Both the position numbers and the translations under genes were made by a program. From the NCBI RefSeq assembly GCF_004681965.1, contig NZ_SMLL01000001.1:744001-808000 (forward strand): 64,000 nt of DNA, written 5' to 3'. Positions 31,268 to 39,224 of the stretch are shown in pieces (the stretch's first letter is position 1; each line of letters opens with the position of its first letter). The notes under the pieces were generated by a model. It did not search any database. It worked only from the letters and a program-made list of their open reading frames with translations, and had not been told where the DNA came from. This stretch comes from Ramlibacter rhizophilus. GTDB taxonomy: Bacteria; Pseudomonadota; Gammaproteobacteria; Burkholderiales; Burkholderiaceae_C.

Positions 31268-31344
31268 CCGTTCGCCCTGAGCCTGTCGAAGGGCTCGCGT
31301 GGTGAGTCTCGCGCGATCGGCTTCGACAAGCTCAGCCCGAACGG
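31268..31344. repeat. Palindromic repeat pair, TTCGACAGGCTC family (intergenic copy)
   Basis: Two inverted arms of 27-28 bases, CCGTTCGCCCTGAGC... at 31268-31295 and its near reverse complement at 31318-31344 (...CTCAGCCCGAACGG), are separated by 22 bases. The same sequence recurs at 48288-48404 (between cysW and cysA) and at 58071-58153 (inside hrpA). It lies between the convergent KGG and histidine kinase genes. Confidence 0.85.
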
Positions 31345-31441
31345 TGGGGCCCGACGGGGTCCGTGGATTCGCTGTTTGTGGAGAGCTGGTTGACGTGCCG
31401 CCTCGGTGCGGGCCCCTGCAAGATTATTGAACCGCGCAGCC

Positions 31442-33856
31442 TCAGGGCTGCGCAGTCACATGGGCCAGCAGCTGCTCGACGGCAGCCACATCCGCCGGCT
31501 TGGTGAGGTGGTGGTCGAACCCCGCTGCCTTCGCCAGCGCCACATCGTCCTTCGCGCCCCAGCCCGTCAGGGCGACGAGCACCGGGCAACGTCCGTCGGA
31601 CGCCTGCCGTCGCATGGCGCGCGCGACTTCATAGCCATCCATCCCGGGCATGCCGATGTCCAGGAACACGACCTGCGGATCGAATTCGCGGGCCAGTTGC
31701 AAGGCTGCGCGGCCCTCGTGCGCCACGCGGGCGACGTGCCCGTCCATCTGCAGGATCATGGCCAGCGTTTCCGCGGCGTCATGGTTGTCATCCACCACCA
31801 GCACGCGCACGGTCGCCTCGCCCGGCGCCGCTCCCCCGGGCCCGGCATGCTTTCCCGCCTGCCCTGAGCCGGCTTCCAGCGGCAGGACCACCGTGAAGCG
31901 GCTGCCCGCGCCGCGCCCTGCGCTGTGCACGCTGATCGTGCCGCCGTGCAGCTCGGTGATCGCCCGCACCAGGGCCAGTCCGATGCCCAGGCCGGCCGGC
32001 ATGTCCTGCTGGTGCGGACGCAGCTGCGTGAACATCTGGAAGATGCGCGCCTCGTCGCCGGGGTCGATGCCCATGCCGTCGTCCTGCACCCACAGGTGCA
32101 CCTCCGATGCTTCGGCGCGGGCGCCCAGGGTGATGTGGCCGTGGGCCGGCGTGTACTTGGCGGCGTTGGACAGCAGGTTGGAGATCACCTGCTCGATGCG
32201 GGTCGCATCCACGTCGAGGTACAGGGGTTCGTCCGGCAGCTCGATGGACAGCGCGTGGTGCGCGTGCTCGATGGCGGCCTGGGTGCTCTCCAGCGCGTTG
32301 TCCACCAACTCGCGCAGCAGCACGCGGCGTCGCTTGAGGTCGAGCTTGCCCGTGCTCACGCGGCCGATGTCCATCAGGTCGTCGATCAGCCGCACCATGT
32401 GCCCGAGCTGGCGGTCCATCATGGCCCAGGTGCGGGCGGATGCCTGCGGGTCGCGCTGGTGGCGCAGCAGGTGCAGGCCGTTGCGCAGCGGGGCCAGCGG
32501 GTTGCGCAGCTCGTGCGCCAGGGTGGCCAGGAACTCGGTCTTGCGCTGGTCGGATTCGGCCAGCTCGCTGGCCACGCGGCGCAGCGCGGCCTGGGCACGC
32601 ACCTGCTCGGTGACTTCGCTGCCCAGCAGGGCCACGCGCGGGTGGGTCGCATTCCCCACGCGGGTGATGCTCACGTCGAACCAGCGGTCCGGCCCGGGGA
32701 GCTGGTGCAGCAGGCGCTGCGGCTGCCCGGTGCGGGCCACCTGCCCATAGGCGTCCAGCCAGGCCGGATCGGGATGGCTCACCATCTCGCGCATGCGCCG
32801 GCCCACCACGTTGCGCAGGCCAGTGTGGCGCGAGAAGGTGGGGTTGGCCTCGAGGTACACGCAGTCCTGCGCGCGGCCTTCCTCGTCGAAGAGCACTTCG
32901 ATGATGCAGAAGCCCTCCTCCATGGTGTCGAACAGGGTGCGGTAGCGCTCTTCGCTCTGGCGCAGGCGCTGCGCGGCCGCTTCGGCAGCCTCCCGCCGCG
33001 CCTGTTCGCGCACGACCAGTTCGCGCGTGACGGCGGCCTCGCGTTCCGCGGTGATGTCGTGCATGGAGACCACCGCGCCGAGCTTGCCGCGGCCCGAGTT
33101 GTCATAAAGGGGCTGCCCGCTGGCCAGCAGGGTGCGCAGGCGGCCGTCGGGCGCGCGCACCACCATCTCCGCATCGCGGACCTGCTCGCCGGAGAGCGCG
33201 CGCATCAGGGGTGTGTCCTCCGGCGCGAGGGGCTCGCGGCCGCCCGGCGCGAGCAGGCCGTAGTGTTCGGCCCAGTCGTCCGGCGCGATGGCCTCCGGCG
33301 CCAGCCGGTGCAGCTCGCGGGTGGCGCGATTGAACAGCGTCAGCCGACCCTGCGCGTCGCAGGCGACGATGCTGTCCTGCACCGCGTCGAGCACCGCCGA
33401 GAGGAAGGCTCGCTCGTTGACGGCGGTGCGCTCGGCCTCGCGCAGCTCCTCGCGGCTGCGGTGCAGCGCGATGAAGAAGGACACCTTGCCCTTGAGCACC
33501 GCCGGATGCAGCGGCTTGGTGAGGAAGTCCACCGCGCCCAGGGCGTAGGCTTCCTCCAGGTAGGGCTCGGGGCTGTCCGAGGCGGTGACGAAGAGGATCG
33601 GGGTCTCGCGGGAGCGCGCGCGCGAGCGGATGAGGCGGGCCGCCTCGAAGCCATCCATGTCGGGCATGTGCACGTCCAGCAGGATGGCGGCGAAATCCTC
33701 GGACAAGGTGCGGGCCAGCGCTTCGCCGCCGGAGCCAGCGCGCACGAGCTGGGCGCCCAGCTCCAGCAGGATGGCCTCGAGCGCCAGCAGGTTGGCGGGC
33801 GAGTCGTCCACGAGCAGGACCTTGGCGACGGGAATGGGCGGTGTGGAGGCGAGCAT
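31442..33856 (-). CDS. Hybrid sensor histidine kinase with two receiver domains
   Basis: A cytoplasmic 804-residue signalling protein without membrane spans. Domain order: receiver (about 10-130; acceptor Asp in AAILLDVHMPDMDG), two PAS domains (about 150-260 and 295-415; LDAVQDSIVACDAQGRL, TLFDTMEEGFCIIEV), HisKA with the phospho-His in LATLAHELRNPLAPL (near 447), HATPase with N-box NLLSNAAKYT and G-boxes DDGMGIDPGD and GLGIGLALV, and a C-terminal receiver (about 675-800; VVFLDIGMPGMDG). A soluble sensor input is implied by the PAS domains. Receiver-only proteins elsewhere in the window (10461, 10872) could be partners, but this is a guess. No co-transcribed regulator is adjacent. Confidence 0.92.
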   Translation of the reverse strand: MLASTPPIPVAKVLLVDDSPANLLALEAILLELGAQLVRAGSGGEALARTLSEDFAAILLDVHMPDMDGFEAARLIRSRARSRETPILFVTASDSPEPYLEEAYALGAVDFLTKPLHPAVLKGKVSFFIALHRSREELREAERTAVNERAFLSAVLDAVQDSIVACDAQGRLTLFNRATRELHRLAPEAIAPDDWAEHYGLLAPGGREPLAPEDTPLMRALSGEQVRDAEMVVRAPDGRLRTLLASGQPLYDNSGRGKLGAVVSMHDITAEREAAVTRELVVREQARREAAEAAAQRLRQSEERYRTLFDTMEEGFCIIEVLFDEEGRAQDCVYLEANPTFSRHTGLRNVVGRRMREMVSHPDPAWLDAYGQVARTGQPQRLLHQLPGPDRWFDVSITRVGNATHPRVALLGSEVTEQVRAQAALRRVASELAESDQRKTEFLATLAHELRNPLAPLRNGLHLLRHQRDPQASARTWAMMDRQLGHMVRLIDDLMDIGRVSTGKLDLKRRRVLLRELVDNALESTQAAIEHAHHALSIELPDEPLYLDVDATRIEQVISNLLSNAAKYTPAHGHITLGARAEASEVHLWVQDDGMGIDPGDEARIFQMFTQLRPHQQDMPAGLGIGLALVRAITELHGGTISVHSAGRGAGSRFTVVLPLEAGSGQAGKHAGPGGAAPGEATVRVLVVDDNHDAAETLAMILQMDGHVARVAHEGRAALQLAREFDPQVVFLDIGMPGMDGYEVARAMRRQASDGRCPVLVALTGWGAKDDVALAKAAGFDHHLTKPADVAAVEQLLAHVTAQP

Positions 33857-33915
33857 CGCTGCGCTTGAAAAGTGGGCGTCAGTCTAGTGGCTGGAAGCGC
33901 ACTTGTCCGTCGCCT

Positions 33916-36222
33916 TCAGCGCACCGGCCACTGCCACCACCGCGGCAGCAGGGCCCGCACGCGCGCCTGCGAGAAACGGTCGTCGATCAGCCACAGCACG
34001 CCCCGGTCCTGCTCGCTGCGGATCACACGGCCGGCCGCCTGCGCGACGCGGCGCAGGCCCGGGTAGAGATAGGCGTACTCGTAGCCGGCGCCGAAGGCGC
34101 TGTGCAGGCGCTCGCGCAGCAGTTCGTTGACCGGGTTCACCTGCGGCAGGCCCAGGGTGGCGACGAAGGCGCCGACCAGGCGCTCACCGGGCAGGTCGAC
34201 GCCCTCGCCGAAGCTGCCACCCAGGACGGCGAAGCCGACGCCGCTGCCGCCTTCCGTGAAGCGTTCCAGGAAGGCCTGGCGCTCGGCCTCGCCCATGCCC
34301 GCGCTCTGCTCCCACAGGGGCAGCTCGGGGCAGGCCTGCGCCAGGGCGTGGGCGACCTGGTGCTGGAAGTCGTAGCTGCTGAAGAAGGCCAGGTAGTTGC
34401 CGGGCCGCTCGCGCCACTGGCGCTCGATGAGGGCGGCGATCGGCTGGACGGCCCGGGCGCGGTCCGCCCAGCGCGTGGAGATGGCGCCGGCCACCCGGAT
34501 GGAGAGCTGCCCCGCCTCGAAGGGCGAGGGTACGTCCACCACGCCGGCGCTTTCGGGAACGCCCAGCGTGTCGCGGTAGAAGCCCACCGGCGCCAGCGTC
34601 GCCGAAAACAGCACCGTGGAGCGGGCCGCGGCGAAGCGCGGCGCGAGGTGCGGAGCGGGCAAGAGGTTGCGGATGCCCACGACCGTGTGGGCCCGAGCGC
34701 CGGCGCCCACGCGGCGGCGCTCGGCGATCGAGTGCGTGCCGAAGCTCTCGGCCAGGCGGGTGATGGCCAGGGCGTCGAAGTAGAAGCGCTGCAGCTCGGG
34801 CGAGGGCGCCTGCGGCAACTCCCCCGGGAGCGTCGCCAGATGCTCGGCCAGGTGCTCGGCCAGGGCTGCCGTGGCCTGCTGCAAGGCGTCCAGCCAGGGG
34901 CCGGGCAGCTGGTCCTGCGCCTGGTAGTCGCCGGAGCCGACTGCTTCGAGCTCGCGCCCCTGCTCGCGCCAGCGGCGGGCGAGGCGCTCCAGCGGTCTCT
35001 TCAGCCCGGCCGGCGCGGTGCGGCGCAAGGCGCGCAGGGCCGACTCGTCCAGCTCGGCGCTGTACATCTGCCGTCCGCGCTCGACCAGGTTGTGCGCCTC
35101 GTCCACCAGCACGGCGCAGCGCCACTCCAGCTCCAGCGTCCAGGCATGCAGCATGGCGCTGGTGTCGAACCAATAGTTGTAATCCGCCACGATCACGTCG
35201 GCCCAGCGCACCAGTTCGTGCGAGAGCCAGTAGGGGCAGACCTCGTGCGCCAGGGCCGCTTCGCGCTGCTGCCGGCGGTCCAGCAGGGGCCGGGCCAGTG
35301 CGTCGTCGCGCGCGGCCGGCAGGCGGTCGTAGAACCCGCGCGCGAGCGGGCAGGATTCCGGGTGGCAGGCCTTGTCCGGATGCTCGCAGGCCTTCTCGCG
35401 CGCGGTGAGTTCGACCACGCGCAGCGGCGTCGCGCCAGCACGGGCGAGCTGCGCGAGGCCTTCGATGGCGAGCTGCCGGCCCGGCGTCTTGGCGGCCAGG
35501 AAGACGACCTTGTCGAGCTTCTCGCCTGGACATGCCTTGAGGGCCGGGAACAGCGTGCCCAGTGTCTTGCCGATGCCCGTGGGCGCCTGGGCGAGGAGGC
35601 TGCGGCCGCTGCGGATGCCGCGCCACACGGCTTCGGCCAGGGCCCGCTGGCCGGCGCGGAACTGCCCATGGGGAAAGGCGAGGGCGGCGAGGGCGGCGTC
35701 ACGCGCCGTGCGGTGCGCGGCCTCGCGCCGCGCCCAGTCCACGAAGCGCGCGCAAAGCCCTTCGAAGTGCTCGCGCAGCGCGTCGGCGCTGCAGGATTCC
35801 TCGCGCACGGTCTCCTCGGCGCTGCCCAGGTCCAGGTACACCAATGCCAGGCGCAGCTCGGGCAGGCCGCGCGCCTGGCACAGCATCCAGCCGTAGACCT
35901 TCAGCTGGGCCCAGTGCAGGTGGCGGTGGTTGGAGGGCTGGCGCGACAGGTCCGCGCGGTGGGTCTTGATTTCCTCCAGCCGCTGCAGGGCCGGATCGAA
36001 GCCGTCGGCCCGCCCGCGCACGCGCAGCGGCCCCGACGTGGCTTCGAGCGCGATCTCGGTTTCGTAGCCGGTGCCCCGGCGCGCGGCCACGAGCTGGTGG
36101 CCGGCGATGCCCTGGGCCGCCGTCGGCGAGGGGGTCAAGCGCAGGTCCAGGTCGCCGCCGCGCGCGGTGAACTCGCACAGCGTGCGGACGGAAACGAGGT
36201 AGGACGGGTGGGCGCTGGCCAT
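33916..36222 (-). CDS. Rad3/DinG-type DNA helicase with N-terminal PD-(D/E)XK nuclease-like domain
   Basis: A 768-residue superfamily 2 helicase. The N-terminal part (about 1-165) looks like a PD-(D/E)XK nuclease: VRGRADGFD with Asp and LEEIKT with the E-x-K pair, then a QLKVYGWML helix. The helicase has Walker A APTGIGKTLGTLFP (near 216), four Cys of an XPD-type 4Fe-4S site (EKACEHPDKACHPESCPL and HEVCPYW, near 280-325), the DEAH box VLVDEAHNLVERG (near 375) and motif VI AAGRVIRSEQDRGV. It probably acts in DNA repair; polarity and substrate cannot be told. It stands alone between the kinase and small stress genes. Confidence 0.88.
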   Translation of the reverse strand: MASAHPSYLVSVRTLCEFTARGGDLDLRLTPSPTAAQGIAGHQLVAARRGTGYETEIALEATSGPLRVRGRADGFDPALQRLEEIKTHRADLSRQPSNHRHLHWAQLKVYGWMLCQARGLPELRLALVYLDLGSAEETVREESCSADALREHFEGLCARFVDWARREAAHRTARDAALAALAFPHGQFRAGQRALAEAVWRGIRSGRSLLAQAPTGIGKTLGTLFPALKACPGEKLDKVVFLAAKTPGRQLAIEGLAQLARAGATPLRVVELTAREKACEHPDKACHPESCPLARGFYDRLPAARDDALARPLLDRRQQREAALAHEVCPYWLSHELVRWADVIVADYNYWFDTSAMLHAWTLELEWRCAVLVDEAHNLVERGRQMYSAELDESALRALRRTAPAGLKRPLERLARRWREQGRELEAVGSGDYQAQDQLPGPWLDALQQATAALAEHLAEHLATLPGELPQAPSPELQRFYFDALAITRLAESFGTHSIAERRRVGAGARAHTVVGIRNLLPAPHLAPRFAAARSTVLFSATLAPVGFYRDTLGVPESAGVVDVPSPFEAGQLSIRVAGAISTRWADRARAVQPIAALIERQWRERPGNYLAFFSSYDFQHQVAHALAQACPELPLWEQSAGMGEAERQAFLERFTEGGSGVGFAVLGGSFGEGVDLPGERLVGAFVATLGLPQVNPVNELLRERLHSAFGAGYEYAYLYPGLRRVAQAAGRVIRSEQDRGVLWLIDDRFSQARVRALLPRWWQWPVR

Positions 36223-36272
36223 GGGAACCGGGGACGGCGCCCGGTTTCTAGCACAGCCCGACCGCAGACGTC

Positions 36273-36518
36273 CTAGTCGCGTTCCTCGAGCTGGTGGTCC
36301 AGGCTGGTGATGGCGTAGCCCTTTTGTTCGAGCTGTTGTTCCGGGTGCTCGATGCCGTACTCCACGAGCTCATCGGCATGCTCGTCCAATTCCACGGACC
36401 GCGCGTGCGCCGTCCACTCCGTGCTGGTCGCCTCCTGAGGGATCTCGTGCCCGGCGGGCACGATCAGGTAGGACAGCTTGTGAGCAGGCTCGCGGCGGCG
36501 ATAGACGTCGAGTTGCAT
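36273..36518 (-). CDS. Small DUF6139-like protein
   Basis: An 81-residue acidic protein starting MQLDVYRR with the conserved-looking segments LSYLIVPAGHEIPQEAT, TEWTAHAR and EQKGYAITSLDHQL. I recognise this as a family common in Burkholderiales (DUF6139-like); the function is unknown. A ribosome site CAGGAG lies nine bases before the ATG. The longer open frame upstream overlaps the 57-residue gene and is not needed. It sits in a run of small stress-type genes. Confidence 0.7.
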   Translation of the reverse strand: MQLDVYRRREPAHKLSYLIVPAGHEIPQEATSTEWTAHARSVELDEHADELVEYGIEHPEQQLEQKGYAITSLDHQLEERD

Positions 36519-36541
36519 GGGTCGCTCCTGTGAAAAAGACT

Positions 36542-36715
36542 TCAGCTGCCGCCCTGGCGAGGGCGCTTGCCGGCGTTCTTCTTGTTCCGCGTGGCGCTTC
36601 CCCGCTCGCGGCTGACCTTCTGGCCCGTGCCGTGGCGCACGGTGGGGTGACCTTCGGATGCGGCCGGCCGCGGCGTGGCGCGGCGGTCGGCTTCGGTGAC
36701 GATCCTGTTGCCCAT
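36542..36715 (-). CDS. Small basic protein of unknown function
   Basis: A 57-residue, strongly basic and probably disordered protein (GNRIVTEADRRATPRP ... NKKNAGKRPRQGGS). I recognise no domain. Support comes from a good ribosome site (AGGAAGGAG) six bases before the ATG and tight packing with the next small gene on the same strand. A start 14 codons earlier is open but lacks such a site. The composition suggests nucleic-acid contact, but this is only inference. Confidence 0.5.
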   Translation of the reverse strand: MGNRIVTEADRRATPRPAASEGHPTVRHGTGQKVSRERGSATRNKKNAGKRPRQGGS

Positions 36716-36914
36716 GAGGCTCCTTCCTGTGCTGCTGATGCAAACATTGAGCCACATCCCGGGCCCCAGCGGTGCTTCATGCTGTATGGGGCGAAAGCGA
36801 ATTCGAACGCGGCCGTGTCCGACAGCCTGGCTCGGGCGTGGCGCCTAGTCTGCCTGCATCCCGTGCGAAGGGAAAGGGCGAGCGGCCCGCCCGGGCCACG
36901 GCAAGGAGACCGCC

Positions 36915-37682
36915 ATGCAGAACATCGTCGGCACTTTCGACGACCCCAACTCCGCCCGCCTGGCCATCGGCCGGCTCTACACGGCGGGCATCCCGCGCGA
37001 CCGGGTGCACTTCGATCCCAGCCTCGACACCGACTTCCTCAAGCACGCCGGACCGTCGCAGCCCCGCCCGGGCGACCCCAACTACCACCACCAGAGCGTG
37101 CTGGAGTCGATCGGCGGCTTCTTCGCCAACCTGCTGGAGAGCCACACCGACGAGTCCGGCATCTACTCGGAGGCGCTGCGGCGCGGCACCAGCCTGGTGT
37201 TCGTGCAGGCCGAGCGCGACGAGGCCACGCGCGTCATCCGCATCCTGCAGGACTGCGGCGCCATCAAGCTGGAAGACCGCGTCGGCCAGTGGCGGGCCGA
37301 AGGCTGGCACCCCCAGCCGTCCGGCACGGCAGCCGCGAGCCCATCACCGTCGCCGGCGGGAAGCGGCGCGGCCGGGGTGACCGGCGGCGCGAGCACGACC
37401 CTGCGCGGCGGCCCCGTGGGCACGCAGAGCTTCACCGGCGGCGGCGCTGCCGTCGGCATGCCCACCACGGCGGCTTCGCAGGTGGGCGGTGCCGGGGCGC
37501 GCCCGGACGGTGCCGACATGGCCGACACCGGACGCGATCCCACCCTGCCGTCGTCCCAGACCCCCCCCACGCCGGCCGAATCGGCGCGGCTCCACGAGCG
37601 GGCCATGGCGGCCTCGCCACGCGACGAAACGGCCCGCCAGGACCGCGTGAACCGCGAGCGCGAACCCGGGCGCGACGGATGA
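36915..37682 (+). CDS. General stress protein 17M-like (YflT) domain protein with disordered tail
   Basis: A 255-residue soluble protein. Residues 1-100 (NIVGTFDDPNSARLAIGRLY, LRRGTSLVFVQAERDEATR) resemble the Bacillus YflT/general stress protein 17M-like domain, followed by VIRILQDCGAIKLEDRV. The remaining half is low-complexity Gly/Ala/Pro/Thr with a charged end. A clear ribosome site (AAGGAG) precedes the ATG. There are no catalytic motifs. Neighbouring genes are also small, hydrophilic and stress-like, suggesting a general stress cluster. Confidence 0.75.
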   Translation: MQNIVGTFDDPNSARLAIGRLYTAGIPRDRVHFDPSLDTDFLKHAGPSQPRPGDPNYHHQSVLESIGGFFANLLESHTDESGIYSEALRRGTSLVFVQAERDEATRVIRILQDCGAIKLEDRVGQWRAEGWHPQPSGTAAASPSPSPAGSGAAGVTGGASTTLRGGPVGTQSFTGGGAAVGMPTTAASQVGGAGARPDGADMADTGRDPTLPSSQTPPTPAESARLHERAMAASPRDETARQDRVNREREPGRDG

Positions 37683-37785
37683 GGCGCGGCAGCCGGCGCG
37701 AATTCGCTTAAGCTCTCGGTTGATCCGCCAACGTGGGCCGCGAGTGCGCGTTTTCCGTCATGGCGACCGCGCTGTTCCCGTCTCC

Positions 37786-38805
37786 ATGCCCGATCTTTCG
37801 CCCCAAGACCCCGGACCGCTGCCACGCATCCTCGTGGTGGACGACTCGCCGGACAGCCTCTGGCTCATGAGCCAGCTGCTGGAGGGCCGCTATCAGGTGC
37901 TGCAGGCGGCCAGCGGCCAGGAGGCCCTGGCACTGGCCAACCTCGACCCGGCACCGGACCTGCTGCTGCTGGACATCGTCATGCCCGACATGGACGGCTA
38001 CGAGGTGCTGCGGCGGCTGCGGCAAGTCCCCCGCACCGCCGGCATCCCGGTGGCCTTCATGACCTCGCTCACCGAGCGCGAGCAGCAGGTCCTGGGTCGC
38101 GAGCTCGGTGCCATCGACTACCTCACCAAGCCGGTGGACGTGCGCGAGGTGATCCAGCGCGTGGAGTCGCACGTGGGGGCGCGCCGCCGAGCCCGGCGGC
38201 TGGAGGTGCTGGGCGAGCGCCTGGCCCGCAGCCTGTCCCCGGGCGAGTGGGAGACCCTGTTCCGTGGGACTGCGGAGCCGTCGGTCGAGCTCGTGGAAGC
38301 TCCTGTGTGCCTGGTGCTGGTTTGCGCCGCAGCGCTCAACGGTACGCAGGAGGAGCGCCAGGCCATGCGCGCGAACCTGGCGGCGCTGGCGGCCCGCCAC
38401 GGGGGTGCGCTGGACCGCTTCGAGCGTGACGCCTCGGTCCTCATCTTCGACGAGCCGGCCGCGGCGCTGAACGCGGCACGGGCCCTCCAGCGGCACGGCG
38501 AGGGCCTGCGCATGGTGCTCCACGACGTGCATGCCGAGCTGGCGCGCTTCGCAGGCCCGGAGGGTATCGAGCGCACCTTGCTCGGCGGCGAGGCGGAGCG
38601 GCTTGCCCTCGCCTGCGCGGATGCGGGTCCGGGCATCACGCTCACGCCGGCTGCCTACGCGGCGTTGCGCGGCGAGCTCGGCACGGCTGATTCGCAGGTC
38701 GTGTTCACCTCCCGCTGGGTCGGAGCCGAGTTGACGCAGGGACGGCTGCTGGCCTATTCCGCGGCGGCTCCGCGCGGGCACGTCGAGCCGGCCACGGTCG
38801 ATTGA
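37786..38805 (+). CDS. Response regulator with degenerate class III cyclase-like domain
   Basis: A 339-residue protein with an N-terminal receiver (about 14-130; ILVVDDSPD, acceptor Asp in LLLLDIVMPDMDG, Lys in YLTKPVD). The C-terminal part (about 170-325) follows the layout of class III nucleotide cyclase domains: ALAARHGGALDRFERDASV, then LLGGEAERLALACADAGPG and LTPAAYAALRGEL. The first metal-binding strand reads LVLVCAAALN, with no Asp where active cyclases have F-x-D-I, and the G-D motif is replaced by RD. Catalysis is therefore unlikely and it may bind a ligand or partner. The ATG at 37786 has a weak ribosome site. Confidence 0.75.
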   Translation: MPDLSPQDPGPLPRILVVDDSPDSLWLMSQLLEGRYQVLQAASGQEALALANLDPAPDLLLLDIVMPDMDGYEVLRRLRQVPRTAGIPVAFMTSLTEREQQVLGRELGAIDYLTKPVDVREVIQRVESHVGARRRARRLEVLGERLARSLSPGEWETLFRGTAEPSVELVEAPVCLVLVCAAALNGTQEERQAMRANLAALAARHGGALDRFERDASVLIFDEPAAALNAARALQRHGEGLRMVLHDVHAELARFAGPEGIERTLLGGEAERLALACADAGPGITLTPAAYAALRGELGTADSQVVFTSRWVGAELTQGRLLAYSAAAPRGHVEPATVD

Positions 38806-38866
38806 TTCCTACAGCATCCGCCCGAGGCGCGCCGTAGGCTGTCCTGGACCAAGGAGGCTTTCGCGC

Positions 38867-39148
38867 ATGACCCAGACCAGCATCGGCTCCGGACCCAACC
38901 GGGGCGGCAACGAGAACCCGGGCACCGACCCCGGCGCCAAGACCTTTGGCGAGAACGCCCCGCCGCGCGAGCCGCCGGCGGGCGCCGACGCGCTCGACCC
39001 GGCGGCGCCGGACGTGCCCGCGGGCGTTCCCGGCGCGCCGGCGAAACCAGGCGTGAAGAAGGGCCCCGAGTCCTTCCCCGACGGCCCCAATGTCGAGAAC
39101 AGCCCCTGGGAGCCGGACGCCGCACGGGGCAACCCGCCACGGCGCTAG
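38867..39148 (+). CDS. Small Pro/Gly-rich disordered protein
   Basis: A 93-residue protein composed mostly of Gly, Pro, Asn and Ala ([19 protein letters not shown] ... [17 protein letters not shown]). No domain is recognisable and it is likely disordered. The evidence for expression is an excellent ribosome site (AAGGAGG) before the ATG and its position among other small stress-type genes. It ends 76 bases before ygiQ. Confidence 0.55.
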   Translation: MTQTSIGSGPNRGGNENPGTDPGAKTFGENAPPREPPAGADALDPAAPDVPAGVPGAPAKPGVKKGPESFPDGPNVENSPWEPDAARGNPPRR

Positions 39149-39224
39149 TCCCTTCGGACCGGCGGGCCAGGGGCAAAACTTTAGAATGCCGGGCCCGGTC
39201 TGCCCAGGCCGTCCCGCCCCCCTC

